Below, in pieces: positions 32,268 to 40,101 of a DNA stretch of 41,122 bases. The position numbers and the translations under genes are program-made. The DNA is from a virus. The stretch spans positions 1-41,122 of IMG/VR virus record IMGVR_UViG_3300035698_017758; one strand, written 5' to 3'. Position 1 is the first letter of the stretch; each line of letters begins with the position of its first letter. The notes under the pieces were generated by a model. The model did not search any database and had not been told where the DNA came from. It was given only the letters and a program-made list of their open reading frames with translations.

Positions 32268-34254
32268 CATAACTACTTTCTTCATCTTTTTTGTTTTTTC
32301 TTAAATTTCTTAATTCTTGCCTTTCTATATCTTCTAATGTTCCAATTTTACCAGTTAATCCATTCCAAGAGCAATCAATTTGAGAAAGTTTACCCATTCT
32401 ATTTTTAATTACTGCAAAACTTAAATAATTATCATTTTCAGTATCTTTAGGGTTAAAACCATCTCTCCATAATGATATTACAATAGAGCAAGCTTGAGCA
32501 ACTGTTGCTGCACCTTTAATTGCAGTGTATGTTGTAATCTCTTTACTGGGGTCTCCGACTCTTTTAGGAGGTTGAAGTAGTAATAGTACACAAATATCTA
32601 AATCTGTTGCCAGGTCTTTTAATTGTTGAGAGATCATTGATATTTTAGCATTGGGATCAGATATACTAGCATTGATACATTCAAGGTAATCAATTACTGC
32701 AATCTTTATCTTCTCGCCACTTCTCTCTTGTTCTCTTTCAATGTTTCTTTTAATATCTTCTACAGTTAATGCAGTTTTAAAACAAAAGTGAACATTCTTA
32801 TACTGTTCATTTATTTTATCTGCAATTTTAGAACTCTGTTTTTCATCTTTATTTTTAAATATTTCAAAGAGATCATCACTATCAAATCCAGTTACTTTTT
32901 GAGCAAGCCGTTGAAGTACTAAAGGTGAACCCATGTCCATTGAAAAGAATGCAACTTTTTGATTAGATTTTGAAGCATTTTTCATTACTTCAAATGCCAC
33001 ACTCGATTTCCCAGAACTTGGTGCTCCCAGTAACCCCACTAACATACTAGTAGTAAGTCTTAATGACTTTTCGTTATCAAGTGGTACAATTCCAGTTTTT
33101 ATAGTATTCTGGTCGATGTTTTCTGCAAATTTTTTAAAAGAGGTAAATACATCATTTGAGTTTTTAAAACTATCTTCAGTATTAGATTCTTCCTGTCTTG
33201 GTATTCCTAGTCCTAGTAAATACGATTTAATATCATCTGGAAAATTATCCTCAGCATATGTTCCACCTTCCCAAAGCTCTGAATACACTTGATCTAGTAC
33301 ATTCCTTTTTAGCTCAGATTCATTATATTCTTTATCATTAAACCTTGCTATTTGAAGCTCTATAGCACCTTTAAGCATTCCTTTAGTAACTTCTAATGGC
33401 ATTCCTTGTGATTTAAATGTAGAAGCTAGTATCATTAATGCATGACTTCTACTCTTTGGTGGAAAATAGCCGTTTAAAAGTGCATATTTCCAATATGAGA
33501 GACCTTTTGGTCTGTTAGTAAGGTTTAGGTCAAGCTTAGCATTAAGTAGCTTAGAATCGATTTTAGGGCTATCTACAGGGCTATTATCTTCAGGCTTAAT
33601 ATTCTTTAAGGTTTTAGGAAGTTTTGCTATATTTTTATTAATCTCAGGTATATAGTATTCAGATGCTATTTCTGCAATTTGATCTACATTTAAATCTGTT
33701 AATTCATGATATTGTATTGGAGTTTTATATAGTCCAGTTTTGTTGTGCTTAGTGTGAGGTAGTCTGAAAATTCTAGCAGCATTATAAACTTTAGTGTCAA
33801 ATGTTTTCAAATCTCCAGCAATATATTTAGCTATAGTTTTGACTTTTTCTGGAGTCATTTCAGTATCTGTGTTCATCTCTATTGAAAATCCTTTACATCC
33901 AGAAAATGTAATGGTCATATCTTCAATATTAATTCCGTGCTTTTGAAGTCTTTTTACTGTCTTTATGGTATCAGTTTGTGCTAAGGGTATATTATCTTCA
34001 CTATCAAAATCAAATACTAATTTTTTAGTTATAACATCAGTGATTCCACCTATGCCTCGTTTTCTTGAATAAGTATTACCGTTTTTAGAAGTTACTTCGA
34101 TGTCTTCGTAAAATTGATTTTTTTGTTCTTCATTATACAAATAAATTGATGAATAGTAGTCTTTATTATTATCTTTTATATGATCGTAAATATCTTCATT
34201 TTCAGGAATTAATTTCCCAACAGCATTAAGCGTTTCACATATCCTCATGTACAT
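32257..34254 (-). CDS. Primase-helicase (AEP-like primase fused to DnaB-type helicase)
   Basis: A 665-residue protein from the ATG at 34254, chosen for GGAG five bases upstream. The N-terminal third looks like an archaeo-eukaryotic-type primase/PrimPol: LVFDFDSEDN (acidic pair 82-84), TFSGCKGFSIEM (118-127) and RIFRLPHTKHNKTG (161-174). Residues about 385-640 are a RecA-like DnaB helicase: Walker A LLGAPSSGKSSVA (410-417), FFSMDMG, Walker B IAVIDY (518-523) and GAATVAQACSIVISLWRDG. It makes primers and unwinds the fork, like T7 gp4 in role but with a different primase. Confidence 0.75.
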   Translation of the reverse strand: MYMRICETLNAVGKLIPENEDIYDHIKDNNKDYYSSIYLYNEEQKNQFYEDIEVTSKNGNTYSRKRGIGGITDVITKKLVFDFDSEDNIPLAQTDTIKTVKRLQKHGINIEDMTITFSGCKGFSIEMNTDTEMTPEKVKTIAKYIAGDLKTFDTKVYNAARIFRLPHTKHNKTGLYKTPIQYHELTDLNVDQIAEIASEYYIPEINKNIAKLPKTLKNIKPEDNSPVDSPKIDSKLLNAKLDLNLTNRPKGLSYWKYALLNGYFPPKSRSHALMILASTFKSQGMPLEVTKGMLKGAIELQIARFNDKEYNESELKRNVLDQVYSELWEGGTYAEDNFPDDIKSYLLGLGIPRQEESNTEDSFKNSNDVFTSFKKFAENIDQNTIKTGIVPLDNEKSLRLTTSMLVGLLGAPSSGKSSVAFEVMKNASKSNQKVAFFSMDMGSPLVLQRLAQKVTGFDSDDLFEIFKNKDEKQSSKIADKINEQYKNVHFCFKTALTVEDIKRNIEREQERSGEKIKIAVIDYLECINASISDPNAKISMISQQLKDLATDLDICVLLLLQPPKRVGDPSKEITTYTAIKGAATVAQACSIVISLWRDGFNPKDTENDNYLSFAVIKNRMGKLSQIDCSWNGLTGKIGTLEDIERQELRNLRKNKKDEESSYDDF

Positions 34255-34255
34255 T

Positions 34256-34399
34256 TTATTCTCCTTCACTAGTTTCCTCTTCAATTTGTTCAATTAAAGT
34301 TACCACACCTCTACCGTACTTATCTAAAACACTCTGAAAATCTTTGTGTTTTTCTATTATCTCTTTGTCTTCATTTAATATTATTCTATATAGATTCAT
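34256..34399 (-). CDS. Small hypothetical protein (47 aa)
   Basis: A complete frame of 47 residues starting ATG at 34399 (MNLYRIILNEDKEIIEKHKD) and ending with TAA next to the primase-helicase start. It overlaps the preceding gene by 14 bases, and its last codons (GAAGGAGAA) supply the Shine-Dalgarno of the next gene. It is a charged helix. Without it the 100 bases between the neighbours would be empty, unusual in this compact operon. Confidence 0.55.
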   Translation of the reverse strand: MNLYRIILNEDKEIIEKHKDFQSVLDKYGRGVVTLIEQIEEETSEGE

Positions 34400-34619
34400 A
34401 CCCAACTACCTTATCATATCCATAGAATTTTTTCAATTCTTTTATCTTATCTTTTAATTCTTTTTTTTCTCCAAACTCTTCCATACAATAATGTAGTGCT
34501 GCAATTAAAGGACAAGATAGAAGAACGCAAAATAAACTAAGACCGTCTAATCCTTCTTTTTCGTAAGCTTTTATAGCAGGGTCTTTACATATTCTATATT
34601 CATTTATATTTACATTCAT
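34386..34619 (-). CDS. Hypothetical small protein
   Basis: A 77-residue protein with KAYEKEGLDGLSLFCVLLSC and ALHYCMEEFGEKKELKDKIK; three Cys in the middle and a charged end. It is the first gene after the strong terminator at 34639-34675. No family is recognised. Confidence 0.5.
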   Translation of the reverse strand: MNVNINEYRICKDPAIKAYEKEGLDGLSLFCVLLSCPLIAALHYCMEEFGEKKELKDKIKELKKFYGYDKVVGYESI

Positions 34620-34638
34620 TGTTTTTGTTTATCCCATT

Positions 34639-34675
34639 AAAAAAAATGGGAGGCCCCCAGAACGGAGGCCCCCAT
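34639..34675 (-). terminator. Strong GC-rich intrinsic terminator
   Basis: On the - strand GGGGGCCUCC, loop GUUCU, GGGGGCCUCC fold into a 10-pair stem with two G-U pairs, since the direct repeat is self-complementary with wobble. Eight U follow. It stands out in AT-rich DNA. CCCATT (34633-34638 on +) can pair with AATGGG (34645-34650), overlapping the stem end, so an alternative fold exists. Confidence 0.75.
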
Positions 34676-34707
34676 AAAAACGAGGAGGAGGTGTAGTTTG
34701 CCCTAGA

Positions 34708-34971
34708 CTACTTATCAGGAGCAATCGTTAACTCATATTTAACAAAATCAGGAATAGCTTCTACTTTTGAATTAAATTCTGCTTCATCAATAACGCCTTT
34801 TTCTAACATTCTTTCAAATTTAGTAACAGGGCTGCTAACATTAATGTAGCGATTTTTTACGGCATTCCCATTAACATTTAGTACTTCTACTTGATCATTT
34901 AGTTTAATGTAAAATCCACCATCTTTCTTTTTAATAATTGCTCCAAAATTAATCCAATTTTTGTTTGACAT
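34708..34971 (-). CDS. Hypothetical small conserved-looking protein near recombination genes
   Basis: An 87-residue protein with WINFGAIIKKKDGGFYIKL, SSPVTKFERMLEKGVIDEAE and IPDFVKYELTIAPDK. The pattern looks like a small beta-fold protein recurring beside single-strand annealing genes in phages. A role in single-strand binding is possible but not shown. It overlaps the previous gene by 23 bases, and is the last gene before the terminator. Confidence 0.55.
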   Translation of the reverse strand: MSNKNWINFGAIIKKKDGGFYIKLNDQVEVLNVNGNAVKNRYINVSSPVTKFERMLEKGVIDEAEFNSKVEAIPDFVKYELTIAPDK

Positions 34972-35248
34972 CTTGTTTTTCCTTTTGTTCTTGGTTTAAA
35001 TATTCAACAGTCATACCGACCATATCTTGTTTTATTTTAGCTCCTAGTTTAAATACTGAAAGCTCTTCTTCATTTGCCAGCTTAACATTTTGTTCTACTG
35101 GGTATTCAGTTAAAGCTAGTAGCACTCTAGATAGCTGTTTCTTTTTTAAAGACTTAACTTCTTTTCTAAAAACTTGTAAATCTTCTGAAACACTTTTTGA
35201 AAGTGACTCAAATCTTACAGTAGGAGTTGTTTGTTTATTAGAACTCAT
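34949..35248 (-). CDS. Hypothetical protein downstream of ERF gene
   Basis: A 99-residue protein from the ATG at 35248 (AGGAAACAAACG upstream); a frame that opens further left in the ERF gene is not used. It is helical and charged (SVSEDLQVFRKEVKSLKKKQ, NEEELSVFKLGAKIKQDMVG). The start overlaps the ERF stop by 11 bases. Possible partner of the annealing protein. Confidence 0.5.
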   Translation of the reverse strand: MSSNKQTTPTVRFESLSKSVSEDLQVFRKEVKSLKKKQLSRVLLALTEYPVEQNVKLANEEELSVFKLGAKIKQDMVGMTVEYLNQEQKEKQDVKQKLD

Positions 35249-35873
35249 CGTTTGTTTCCTTTTTCTTTCTTCTAAAGTTTGTTTTCTTTTGTGGTGTAGA
35301 TTCTGACTGAGCAGATTCTTCAGATTTTGTATCAACTGTTTTTCTTTTGTATTCAGTTGATATTTCTTTTTTACTCGCATTAGAACCTTGACTACTAGCA
35401 TCTGTATCTTCTGAAGACATCCCTAAAATTGCTTGATATGTATAGCGTCTTAAATATGAAATAGCAGCTCCAGATTTTTGGGCTAAATTAACACTTTTCA
35501 TTTCAGGTAAAGGAAGCGTTGCTACTGATTTAAAAAATTCACCACTTGCATGTGATAAAATAGTAGTAACTTCTACTTGCTCTGAATTTGTATTTCCGAT
35601 CAACTGAGTTACTGCTAGTTCATTTTTGAAAAGAACAGGTTTTGCTGTATTAATTACTGAAGCTAAGTCTGAATAATTATATCCATACCCATTAGTATCT
35701 TTTTTTGCACTTTCTAGCTCACCTTGAGCTTTAGATAGTGCTTGAGAAATTTTCCCAATTGTATTTGACATTTGTGAATTTGTGTTTAATGGTGCTCCTA
35801 ATCTAACATCGGATAATGCATGTCCATTTCCGTTTTTATATCCATTTGACGCTTCACCTATTGATAAACTCAC
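35238..35873 (-). CDS. ERF-family single-strand annealing protein
   Basis: A 211-residue protein. ALSKAQGELESAKKDTNGYG, then NYSDLASVINTAKPVLFKNE, LAVTQLIG, TTILSHASGEFF and SGAAISYLRRYTYQAILGM with SSEDTDA are the sequential ERF signatures (KAQ...K, Y-SDL, kP-L, LxH-SGE, GSAITYxRRY). ERF anneals complementary single strands in phage recombination and repair. The last 60 residues are a disordered basic tail. It likely works with the RecB-like nuclease at 36756-37733. It abuts the preceding gene. Confidence 0.85.
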   Translation of the reverse strand: MSLSIGEASNGYKNGNGHALSDVRLGAPLNTNSQMSNTIGKISQALSKAQGELESAKKDTNGYGYNYSDLASVINTAKPVLFKNELAVTQLIGNTNSEQVEVTTILSHASGEFFKSVATLPLPEMKSVNLAQKSGAAISYLRRYTYQAILGMSSEDTDASSQGSNASKKEISTEYKRKTVDTKSEESAQSESTPQKKTNFRRKKKETNDEF

Positions 35874-36268
35874 TATTCTTCTCCTTCGTTTTCTAGTTTT
35901 AGTTCTTCCTCACTAATATCATACCTCTTAATCAAAACTTTTTCAAGTCTTTTCCTTAGTTTTATTAAACTATTTTTTTCTGGATCTTTTGCACCCATTT
36001 GATTTAGCTTACTAAGAAGTCCTTTACTTTGATTAAAAGCACTTAGCTCTGTTTCAATCATAGGAACTCTTTCTTTTACTTCAGTAATAAATTCTGGTAA
36101 ATCTAGTTTAGCATCAATCTCTAGTTTTTTTGCTAACTTTCTTTGAAATTGACCTCTAAAAGAATCTAAACTTTTATATTCTTCACTGTCTAGTTTTCCT
36201 AGAACCATTAATAGATTTAGTTTTGTAAGTAAATCTTGATGTTTTGCATTTAATAATTCTGGACTCAT
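35873..36268 (-). CDS. Hypothetical helical protein in recombination cluster
   Basis: A 131-residue protein of charged helices (LLTKLNLLMVLGKLDSEEYK, RKRLEKVLIKRYDISEEEL). It is coupled by one-base overlap to the ERF gene. No family is recognised; a partner in recombination is possible from position. Confidence 0.5.
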   Translation of the reverse strand: MSPELLNAKHQDLLTKLNLLMVLGKLDSEEYKSLDSFRGQFQRKLAKKLEIDAKLDLPEFITEVKERVPMIETELSAFNQSKGLLSKLNQMGAKDPEKNSLIKLRKRLEKVLIKRYDISEEELKLENEGEE

Positions 36269-36279
36269 TTTTTGTACTC

Positions 36280-36588
36280 CTAGGTTAATACTTTGTTTGT
36301 AATATAATTTAATGCTTCTTTTTTAAATTGGTATGCTACCATATGAGGTACATTTGGTTCTACCTTAATTGTGTCATGTACTACAGCAGCTCCAGATTCT
36401 ATGTTATATTTTATAATAACTAATCTAAAATCATTTGCACCCATTTTGGTTACAGAAAATGCCAATTCTTCCATATCTTTTGAAGCTTCTGTATTATCTT
36501 TTTTATTCTTTTTGTAAGTACTGAGTTCTTTTTTTAGCTCATCAACTTGATCCATTAGTTGTTTTTTTGTTTTACTACTATCTGCCAT
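36280..36588 (-). CDS. Hypothetical protein, coiled-coil N-terminus
   Basis: A 102-residue protein with an N-terminal coiled coil (KKQLMDQVDELKKELSTYKK) and a compact C-terminus (FRLVIIKYNIESGAAVVHDT, VPHMVAYQFKKEALNYI). It overlaps the membrane-protein gene by 11 bases. The function is unknown. Confidence 0.5.
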   Translation of the reverse strand: MADSSKTKKQLMDQVDELKKELSTYKKNKKDNTEASKDMEELAFSVTKMGANDFRLVIIKYNIESGAAVVHDTIKVEPNVPHMVAYQFKKEALNYITNKVLT

Positions 36589-36775
36589 CTTGTTTCTCCT
36601 CTATCTTCATTTTATTTATACAATCCATTCCTGATATTATAATACCAATAAAAACTGGTAGTGTCAACAATAAATACGAGGTTTCGCTATTTTTTATAAA
36701 ATCTTTTGCACAAATTAGTAACATTAGCATATTTATACAAAGTAATCTAAATCTTTTATTTTTTAGATTTTTCAT
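36578..36775 (-). CDS. Small two-TM membrane protein
   Basis: A 65-residue protein with a Lys/Arg N-terminus and two hydrophobic helices at about 11-27 and 34-50 (YLLLTLPVFIGIIISGM). It overlaps the nuclease gene by 20 bases and the next gene by 11. It could be a small inner-membrane protein or holin-like, with no family recognised. Confidence 0.45.
   Translation of the reverse strand: MKNLKNKRFRLLCINMLMLLICAKDFIKNSETSYLLLTLPVFIGIIISGMDCINKMKIEEKQDGR
36639..36667 (-). promoter_or_regulatory. Internal sigma70 promoter, extended -10
   Basis: On the - strand TTGACA (36667-36662), 17-base spacer, TATTAT (36644-36639) preceded by TGG. 11 of 12 bases match consensus. It lies inside the two-TM gene and would drive the ERF cluster. 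Confidence 0.45.
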
Positions 36776-37733
36776 TTAAATTCACCAATCCTTTCATATC
36801 ATCACTCCCCCTACATAAATCAAAATAGGGACATCTTTGTCCATACTGGAAACAACCACTATCAAAGTTTTTTTCAAACTCATTATTATTAATACCCTTT
36901 AGTACTGAGTCTATTTCATAAAATACTGAATCAAATACTTCTTCTTTAATTTTATCTCTGATAATACTAATTCTAACTCTAGGCTCTCTTTTTCTAATAT
37001 TCTTTTCTGCTACAATATAAGCAGCATCTTCTATTTCTAAATATTCACAATAACTTGCTAGTTGCTCACTAGTACTAACAGAGTCTTCTTTATAAGATTT
37101 AGATGATGTCTTGTTATCTAAAACAACTTTAACATTGGGCGCATCTTTAAATGATACCACCGCATCAATAAATCCAATATAAGTATCTCCAGTTTCATTT
37201 GGAAGCTTAACAGGAACTTGCACTCCATAAACTTTGTGAATTTCTGGAAGAACAAGTTCTCTGTAAGCTTGTACTAGCATTATACCTTTCCTCTTTAGAG
37301 AAAGCCAGCACATATAGTTAAATAGTAACAGATCTTCGCCTTTAAGTAAACCTTTTCTTTTTAAATCTTTTGCTTCTTCAAAAAATGCAAAAACATCTTC
37401 TACTTCATATTTTTTGTTTAATTTTTTTAAATCTTCATCTAATAGTATATCTTTATCAAAATCAGTATTACTATAAGTAACAAGTGGACTTGATTTTAAT
37501 TCTAAATCTTGTTTATTATACCTAAATGTTTTAAAATTATCTAAAAATACCTTTTCACCTTCATCTTTATTACCTTCTACAGAAAGAAGTAAGTTATTAA
37601 AAGCCTCATCACAAGCATTACCAAAAAACAAGGGAGAACCTACAAATGTTGATCTAATCTTTTCCTGGTAATGTAATTTCCATTGTTCAGAACAAAATAG
37701 ATATTTTTGTGTTTGTGTATAACTTAACTTCAT
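36756..37733 (-). CDS. RecB/Cas4-like PD-(D/E)XK nuclease with Fe-S cysteines
   Basis: A 325-residue protein. LSYTQTQKYLFCSEQWKLHY gives Cys14, GFIDAVVSF gives Asp190, KVVLDNKTSSK gives Asp206 and Lys208, and SEQLASY gives Gln224. The end GCFQYGQRCPYFDLC gives Cys294, Cys301 and Cys307. One early and three late Cys around the PD-(D/E)XK core are the 4Fe-4S pattern of Cas4/AddB-type nucleases. It should resect DNA ends to give single strands for ERF. Its ATG overlaps the upstream small gene (ATGA). Confidence 0.8.
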   Translation of the reverse strand: MKLSYTQTQKYLFCSEQWKLHYQEKIRSTFVGSPLFFGNACDEAFNNLLLSVEGNKDEGEKVFLDNFKTFRYNKQDLELKSSPLVTYSNTDFDKDILLDEDLKKLNKKYEVEDVFAFFEEAKDLKRKGLLKGEDLLLFNYMCWLSLKRKGIMLVQAYRELVLPEIHKVYGVQVPVKLPNETGDTYIGFIDAVVSFKDAPNVKVVLDNKTSSKSYKEDSVSTSEQLASYCEYLEIEDAAYIVAEKNIRKREPRVRISIIRDKIKEEVFDSVFYEIDSVLKGINNNEFEKNFDSGCFQYGQRCPYFDLCRGSDDMKGLVNLNEKSKK

Positions 37734-37882
37734 TTTGTTTCCCTTTTAATTTCTTCTATAATCTTTTTAATCAATTCATCATTAGGAATTGTTTGCTCTT
37801 TTTTTTTATCTATAAGAATTATATTACTCATAATGTTTGATAAAAGTTTTTTTATTTCACCTTGAGTTAACATTTTATTCAT
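37730..37882 (-). CDS. Small hypothetical protein (50 aa)
   Basis: A complete 50-residue frame from ATG at 37882, with AAGGATAAA upstream, to a TGA that overlaps the nuclease start as ATGA. It is a Lys/Ile-rich helix (MLTQGEIKKLLSNIMSN, then DELIKKIIEEIKRETK). It fills the only gap in this part of the operon and keeps the coupled-start pattern. Confidence 0.55.
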   Translation of the reverse strand: MNKMLTQGEIKKLLSNIMSNIILIDKKKEQTIPNDELIKKIIEEIKRETK

Positions 37883-37883
37883 T

Positions 37884-38207
37884 TTATCCTTGATTCCATG
37901 GTTTATTTGGACTTCCTGGTACTATACTTAATAAAGAGTTTTCAGGGTTTATACTTTTAGGTTCATATTCATAAATTGAATCCTTTTGTTTATTTAAAAA
38001 TGCATACATATCATCATCTAGATGTTTTAGTGTTCTATAGTGTACATGAAATCCACAATGAATGCAACAATTATTTTCATCTTCTTCTACTATTCTATAT
38101 TTTGAACTACAAGCTAAAGTTGCAGCACCTTTATTTGTGTTTTTCTGGTTCTTTCTGTTTCTACCTTTAGGTTTACAGTTACACATTGAATAGTATTTTC
38201 TTCCCAT
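37884..38207 (-). CDS. Hypothetical Cys/His-rich small protein
   Basis: A 107-residue protein. The basic N-terminus has CNCKPKGRNRKNQKNTNKG, and CCIHCGFHVHYRTLKHLDDD gives C-x-x-C with His residues, a possible zinc knuckle. The C-terminus is Pro/Ser-rich (IVPGSPNKPWNQG). No family is recognised; nucleic-acid binding is possible. Confidence 0.5.
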   Translation of the reverse strand: MGRKYYSMCNCKPKGRNRKNQKNTNKGAATLACSSKYRIVEEDENNCCIHCGFHVHYRTLKHLDDDMYAFLNKQKDSIYEYEPKSINPENSLLSIVPGSPNKPWNQG

Positions 38208-38243
38208 TATTTATTTTACCACTTTTGTTTTAGTTTATCAACT

Positions 38244-38606
38244 TTAAACTTTGTTTCCATTTTTATCAGTTTCTTTTTTACAAGTTTTACATACCCAAAA
38301 TTCAAGGCCACCTGCTTTATTTTTTATTATTTCTTGTTTTTTACAACATTTTTCTTTTATTTTATAAGCAGTACCATCTGGTAGATGTATTGGAGGATGT
38401 TCACCTTCTATATTTGTATCGACATAATCATCAAAGAATGTGCCAAAATCATATTCTTCATCATTATAGTCACATATTTCATTAAAAGAAATGCCTTTAT
38501 AAATAGCATTTAACATTTTTTCATCTGTTAAAGCATGTCCTAAGTTTCTATAATTAAATTCAATTTCATCTATTTCTTTTTGAGTTAAATTATCAGAATC
38601 CCTCAT
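38244..38606 (-). CDS. Hypothetical acidic protein with C-terminal zinc ribbon
   Basis: A 120-residue protein. Residues 1-75 are acidic (NDEEYDFGTFFDDYVDTNIE). The C-terminus EKCCKKQEI then WVCKTCKKETDKNG gives two Cys pairs as a zinc ribbon. It begins inside the end of the amidase gene, so both are co-translated. The function is unknown. Confidence 0.5.
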   Translation of the reverse strand: MRDSDNLTQKEIDEIEFNYRNLGHALTDEKMLNAIYKGISFNEICDYNDEEYDFGTFFDDYVDTNIEGEHPPIHLPDGTAYKIKEKCCKKQEIIKNKAGGLEFWVCKTCKKETDKNGNKV

Positions 38607-39084
38607 TTTTTATTTCCTTTTTTAATAATTCAACATCCATATTAGGACAGCTTTTATTTTGAATTTTTGCACTTTCAAAATGATTGTGAGGATATACATC
38701 TTCTACAGTTAGATTGTGTTTGTTTAAAAGACGCTTAATTAGCCTTTTTAAAGCATCGTACTGAGTTTTTGTCATATCTTCCCTACCTACCCAAACAATG
38801 CCTAAACTTTTCTCATTAGCGCCTCTAACATGTGCTCCCATTAAAGATTCATCTCTACATATTTCTATTTGACCAGTTCTTCTTATTACGTAGTGATAAC
38901 CACACCCATTTTCCCAGTTATTAAAGTATCTATGTAGTACATCTATTTCATGAGCACCAATATCATGTTTATCATCGGTGTCAGTAACATGTATTACTAA
39001 TTTATTTATTTTACCATTATCTATTGAAAATGTTCCGTAAGATATAATCATTAGCAATATTAGTAATACTATGTTCTTTATCAT
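38593..39084 (-). CDS. Secreted N-acetylmuramoyl-L-alanine amidase (T7 lysozyme-like endolysin)
   Basis: A 163-residue protein with a signal peptide (1-20, LLILLMIISYGTFS). The mature part is Amidase_2: LVIHVTDT (Zn His32), CGYHYVIRRTGQIE (Tyr63), GAHVRGANEKSLGIVWVG, and YPHNHFES...KSCPNMD (Zn His135, Lys144, Cys146). These equal His17, Tyr46, His122, Lys128 and Cys130 of T7 lysozyme. It cuts the bond between muramic acid and the stem peptide. The signal peptide differs from cytoplasmic T7 lysozyme and would need no holin pore. Confidence 0.85.
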   Translation of the reverse strand: MIKNIVLLILLMIISYGTFSIDNGKINKLVIHVTDTDDKHDIGAHEIDVLHRYFNNWENGCGYHYVIRRTGQIEICRDESLMGAHVRGANEKSLGIVWVGREDMTKTQYDALKRLIKRLLNKHNLTVEDVYPHNHFESAKIQNKSCPNMDVELLKKEIKNEGF

Positions 39085-39263
39085 TTTTTATACCTATTAT
39101 TTATAATTGTTTTAACATTTTTTACATACTTTTTTTTATTTTCATAAATTTGAGTTTGTAAATTTGAAATAGTTTTTTCATATTTTTTTAACTCTCTTTT
39201 ATGTGTTTCTTTATAAAACTGAAATAAACAATAGGTCATAATTATTACTATTATAAAATTCAT
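39081..39263 (-). CDS. Inner-membrane spanin (Rz)-like protein
   Basis: A 60-residue protein with an N-terminal TM (IIVIIMTYCLFQFY) followed by a long coiled coil (KRELKKYEKTISNLQTQIYE) facing the periplasm. This is the topology of an i-spanin, and it lies next to the amidase, starting four bases before the end of that gene. The lipoproteins at 39592 or 40594 could be the outer partner. No family-level match is claimed. Confidence 0.5.
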   Translation of the reverse strand: MNFIIVIIMTYCLFQFYKETHKRELKKYEKTISNLQTQIYENKKKYVKNVKTIINNRYKK

Positions 39264-39589
39264 TCTGCTTTATCTCCTGGTGGTAGTTCTAATTCTTTCT
39301 TTTGATTGTGACCCTTTTCACACAATCCAAAAGTTCTATCTCTAGTTTCTAAATTAAACTCAACACCTAAACCTTTCAGTTCTTTTTTAATTGTACGTTT
39401 TAGTACGTTCATGTTGTTTATAGTGTCACCACCTTCTTTAACTATTCTTTCACTTTTAACATTTTTAATTTTAAATGTTCTTTCTTTTTCATTAATAATA
39501 ATTTGATAAAGAGCATTGGTTTTTTCTGAGACTAAATTTTGTTTAGAAAACAATAGTCCCTCTTTTTTATAATATCGTATTCTTTTCAT
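39260..39589 (-). CDS. Hypothetical basic protein
   Basis: A 109-residue protein with RIRYYKKEGLLFSKQNLVSE, LKRTIKKELKGLGVEFNLET and FGLCEKGHNQKKELELPPG. The end has a Cys/His pair. It overlaps the spanin-like gene by four bases. The function is unknown. Confidence 0.45.
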   Translation of the reverse strand: MKRIRYYKKEGLLFSKQNLVSEKTNALYQIIINEKERTFKIKNVKSERIVKEGGDTINNMNVLKRTIKKELKGLGVEFNLETRDRTFGLCEKGHNQKKELELPPGDKAE

Positions 39590-39591
39590 AA

Positions 39592-40101
39592 TTATCTCTC
39601 CTCTTTAATTACTCTATGTGCAATTACATAATTTGCGTTATTGTTTATTTTATCTGAATATATTTTTATTTCAAGTACTAATAACCCATTAGCATCCTTG
39701 TATATTTCTATATCAGTTCTCTTTTTTCCTCTAATATCACCACCTGTATCACCTTCTACATCATTACCATCTTTGTAATTTAAATCTTTTACTAAAAGCA
39801 GTTTGTCATTTACAATTTTAGTTTGAGATAGGCTAATAATAGGATGTAAAGCTAATGTTTGGTTATCAGGATTAATGCTGTTAATTCTATAACTCCCCAA
39901 TAAAAGAACTTCTTCACTTTCGTTTTGTACAATTTCAATATACCCATTGTTTTCTAAAAAATATTCTCCCTCAAAAGCCTGAATCTGTTCTTTAGTTAAA
40001 ACTATAGTTTCTGTTCTTGTTCCACATGCCATAGTAACAAATGCAATTGCTAATACTAAAAATAGGTTTAAAATACTTTGTCTAAGTTTGTTTTCGTACA
40101 T
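39592..40101 (-). CDS. Lipoprotein-like protein
   Basis: A 169-residue protein with a signal (LRQSILNLFLVLAIAFVTMAC) ending in Cys26; the -3 residue Thr is not ideal but the core and Cys fit a lipobox. The rest is beta-rich (YIEIVQNESEEVLLLGSYRI, DIEIYKDANGLLVLEIKIYS). An outer-membrane anchored protein of unknown role, possibly linked to the nearby lysis genes. Its stop and the previous start overlap by one base. Confidence 0.55.
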   Translation of the reverse strand: MYENKLRQSILNLFLVLAIAFVTMACGTRTETIVLTKEQIQAFEGEYFLENNGYIEIVQNESEEVLLLGSYRINSINPDNQTLALHPIISLSQTKIVNDKLLLVKDLNYKDGNDVEGDTGGDIRGKKRTDIEIYKDANGLLVLEIKIYSDKINNNANYVIAHRVIKEER

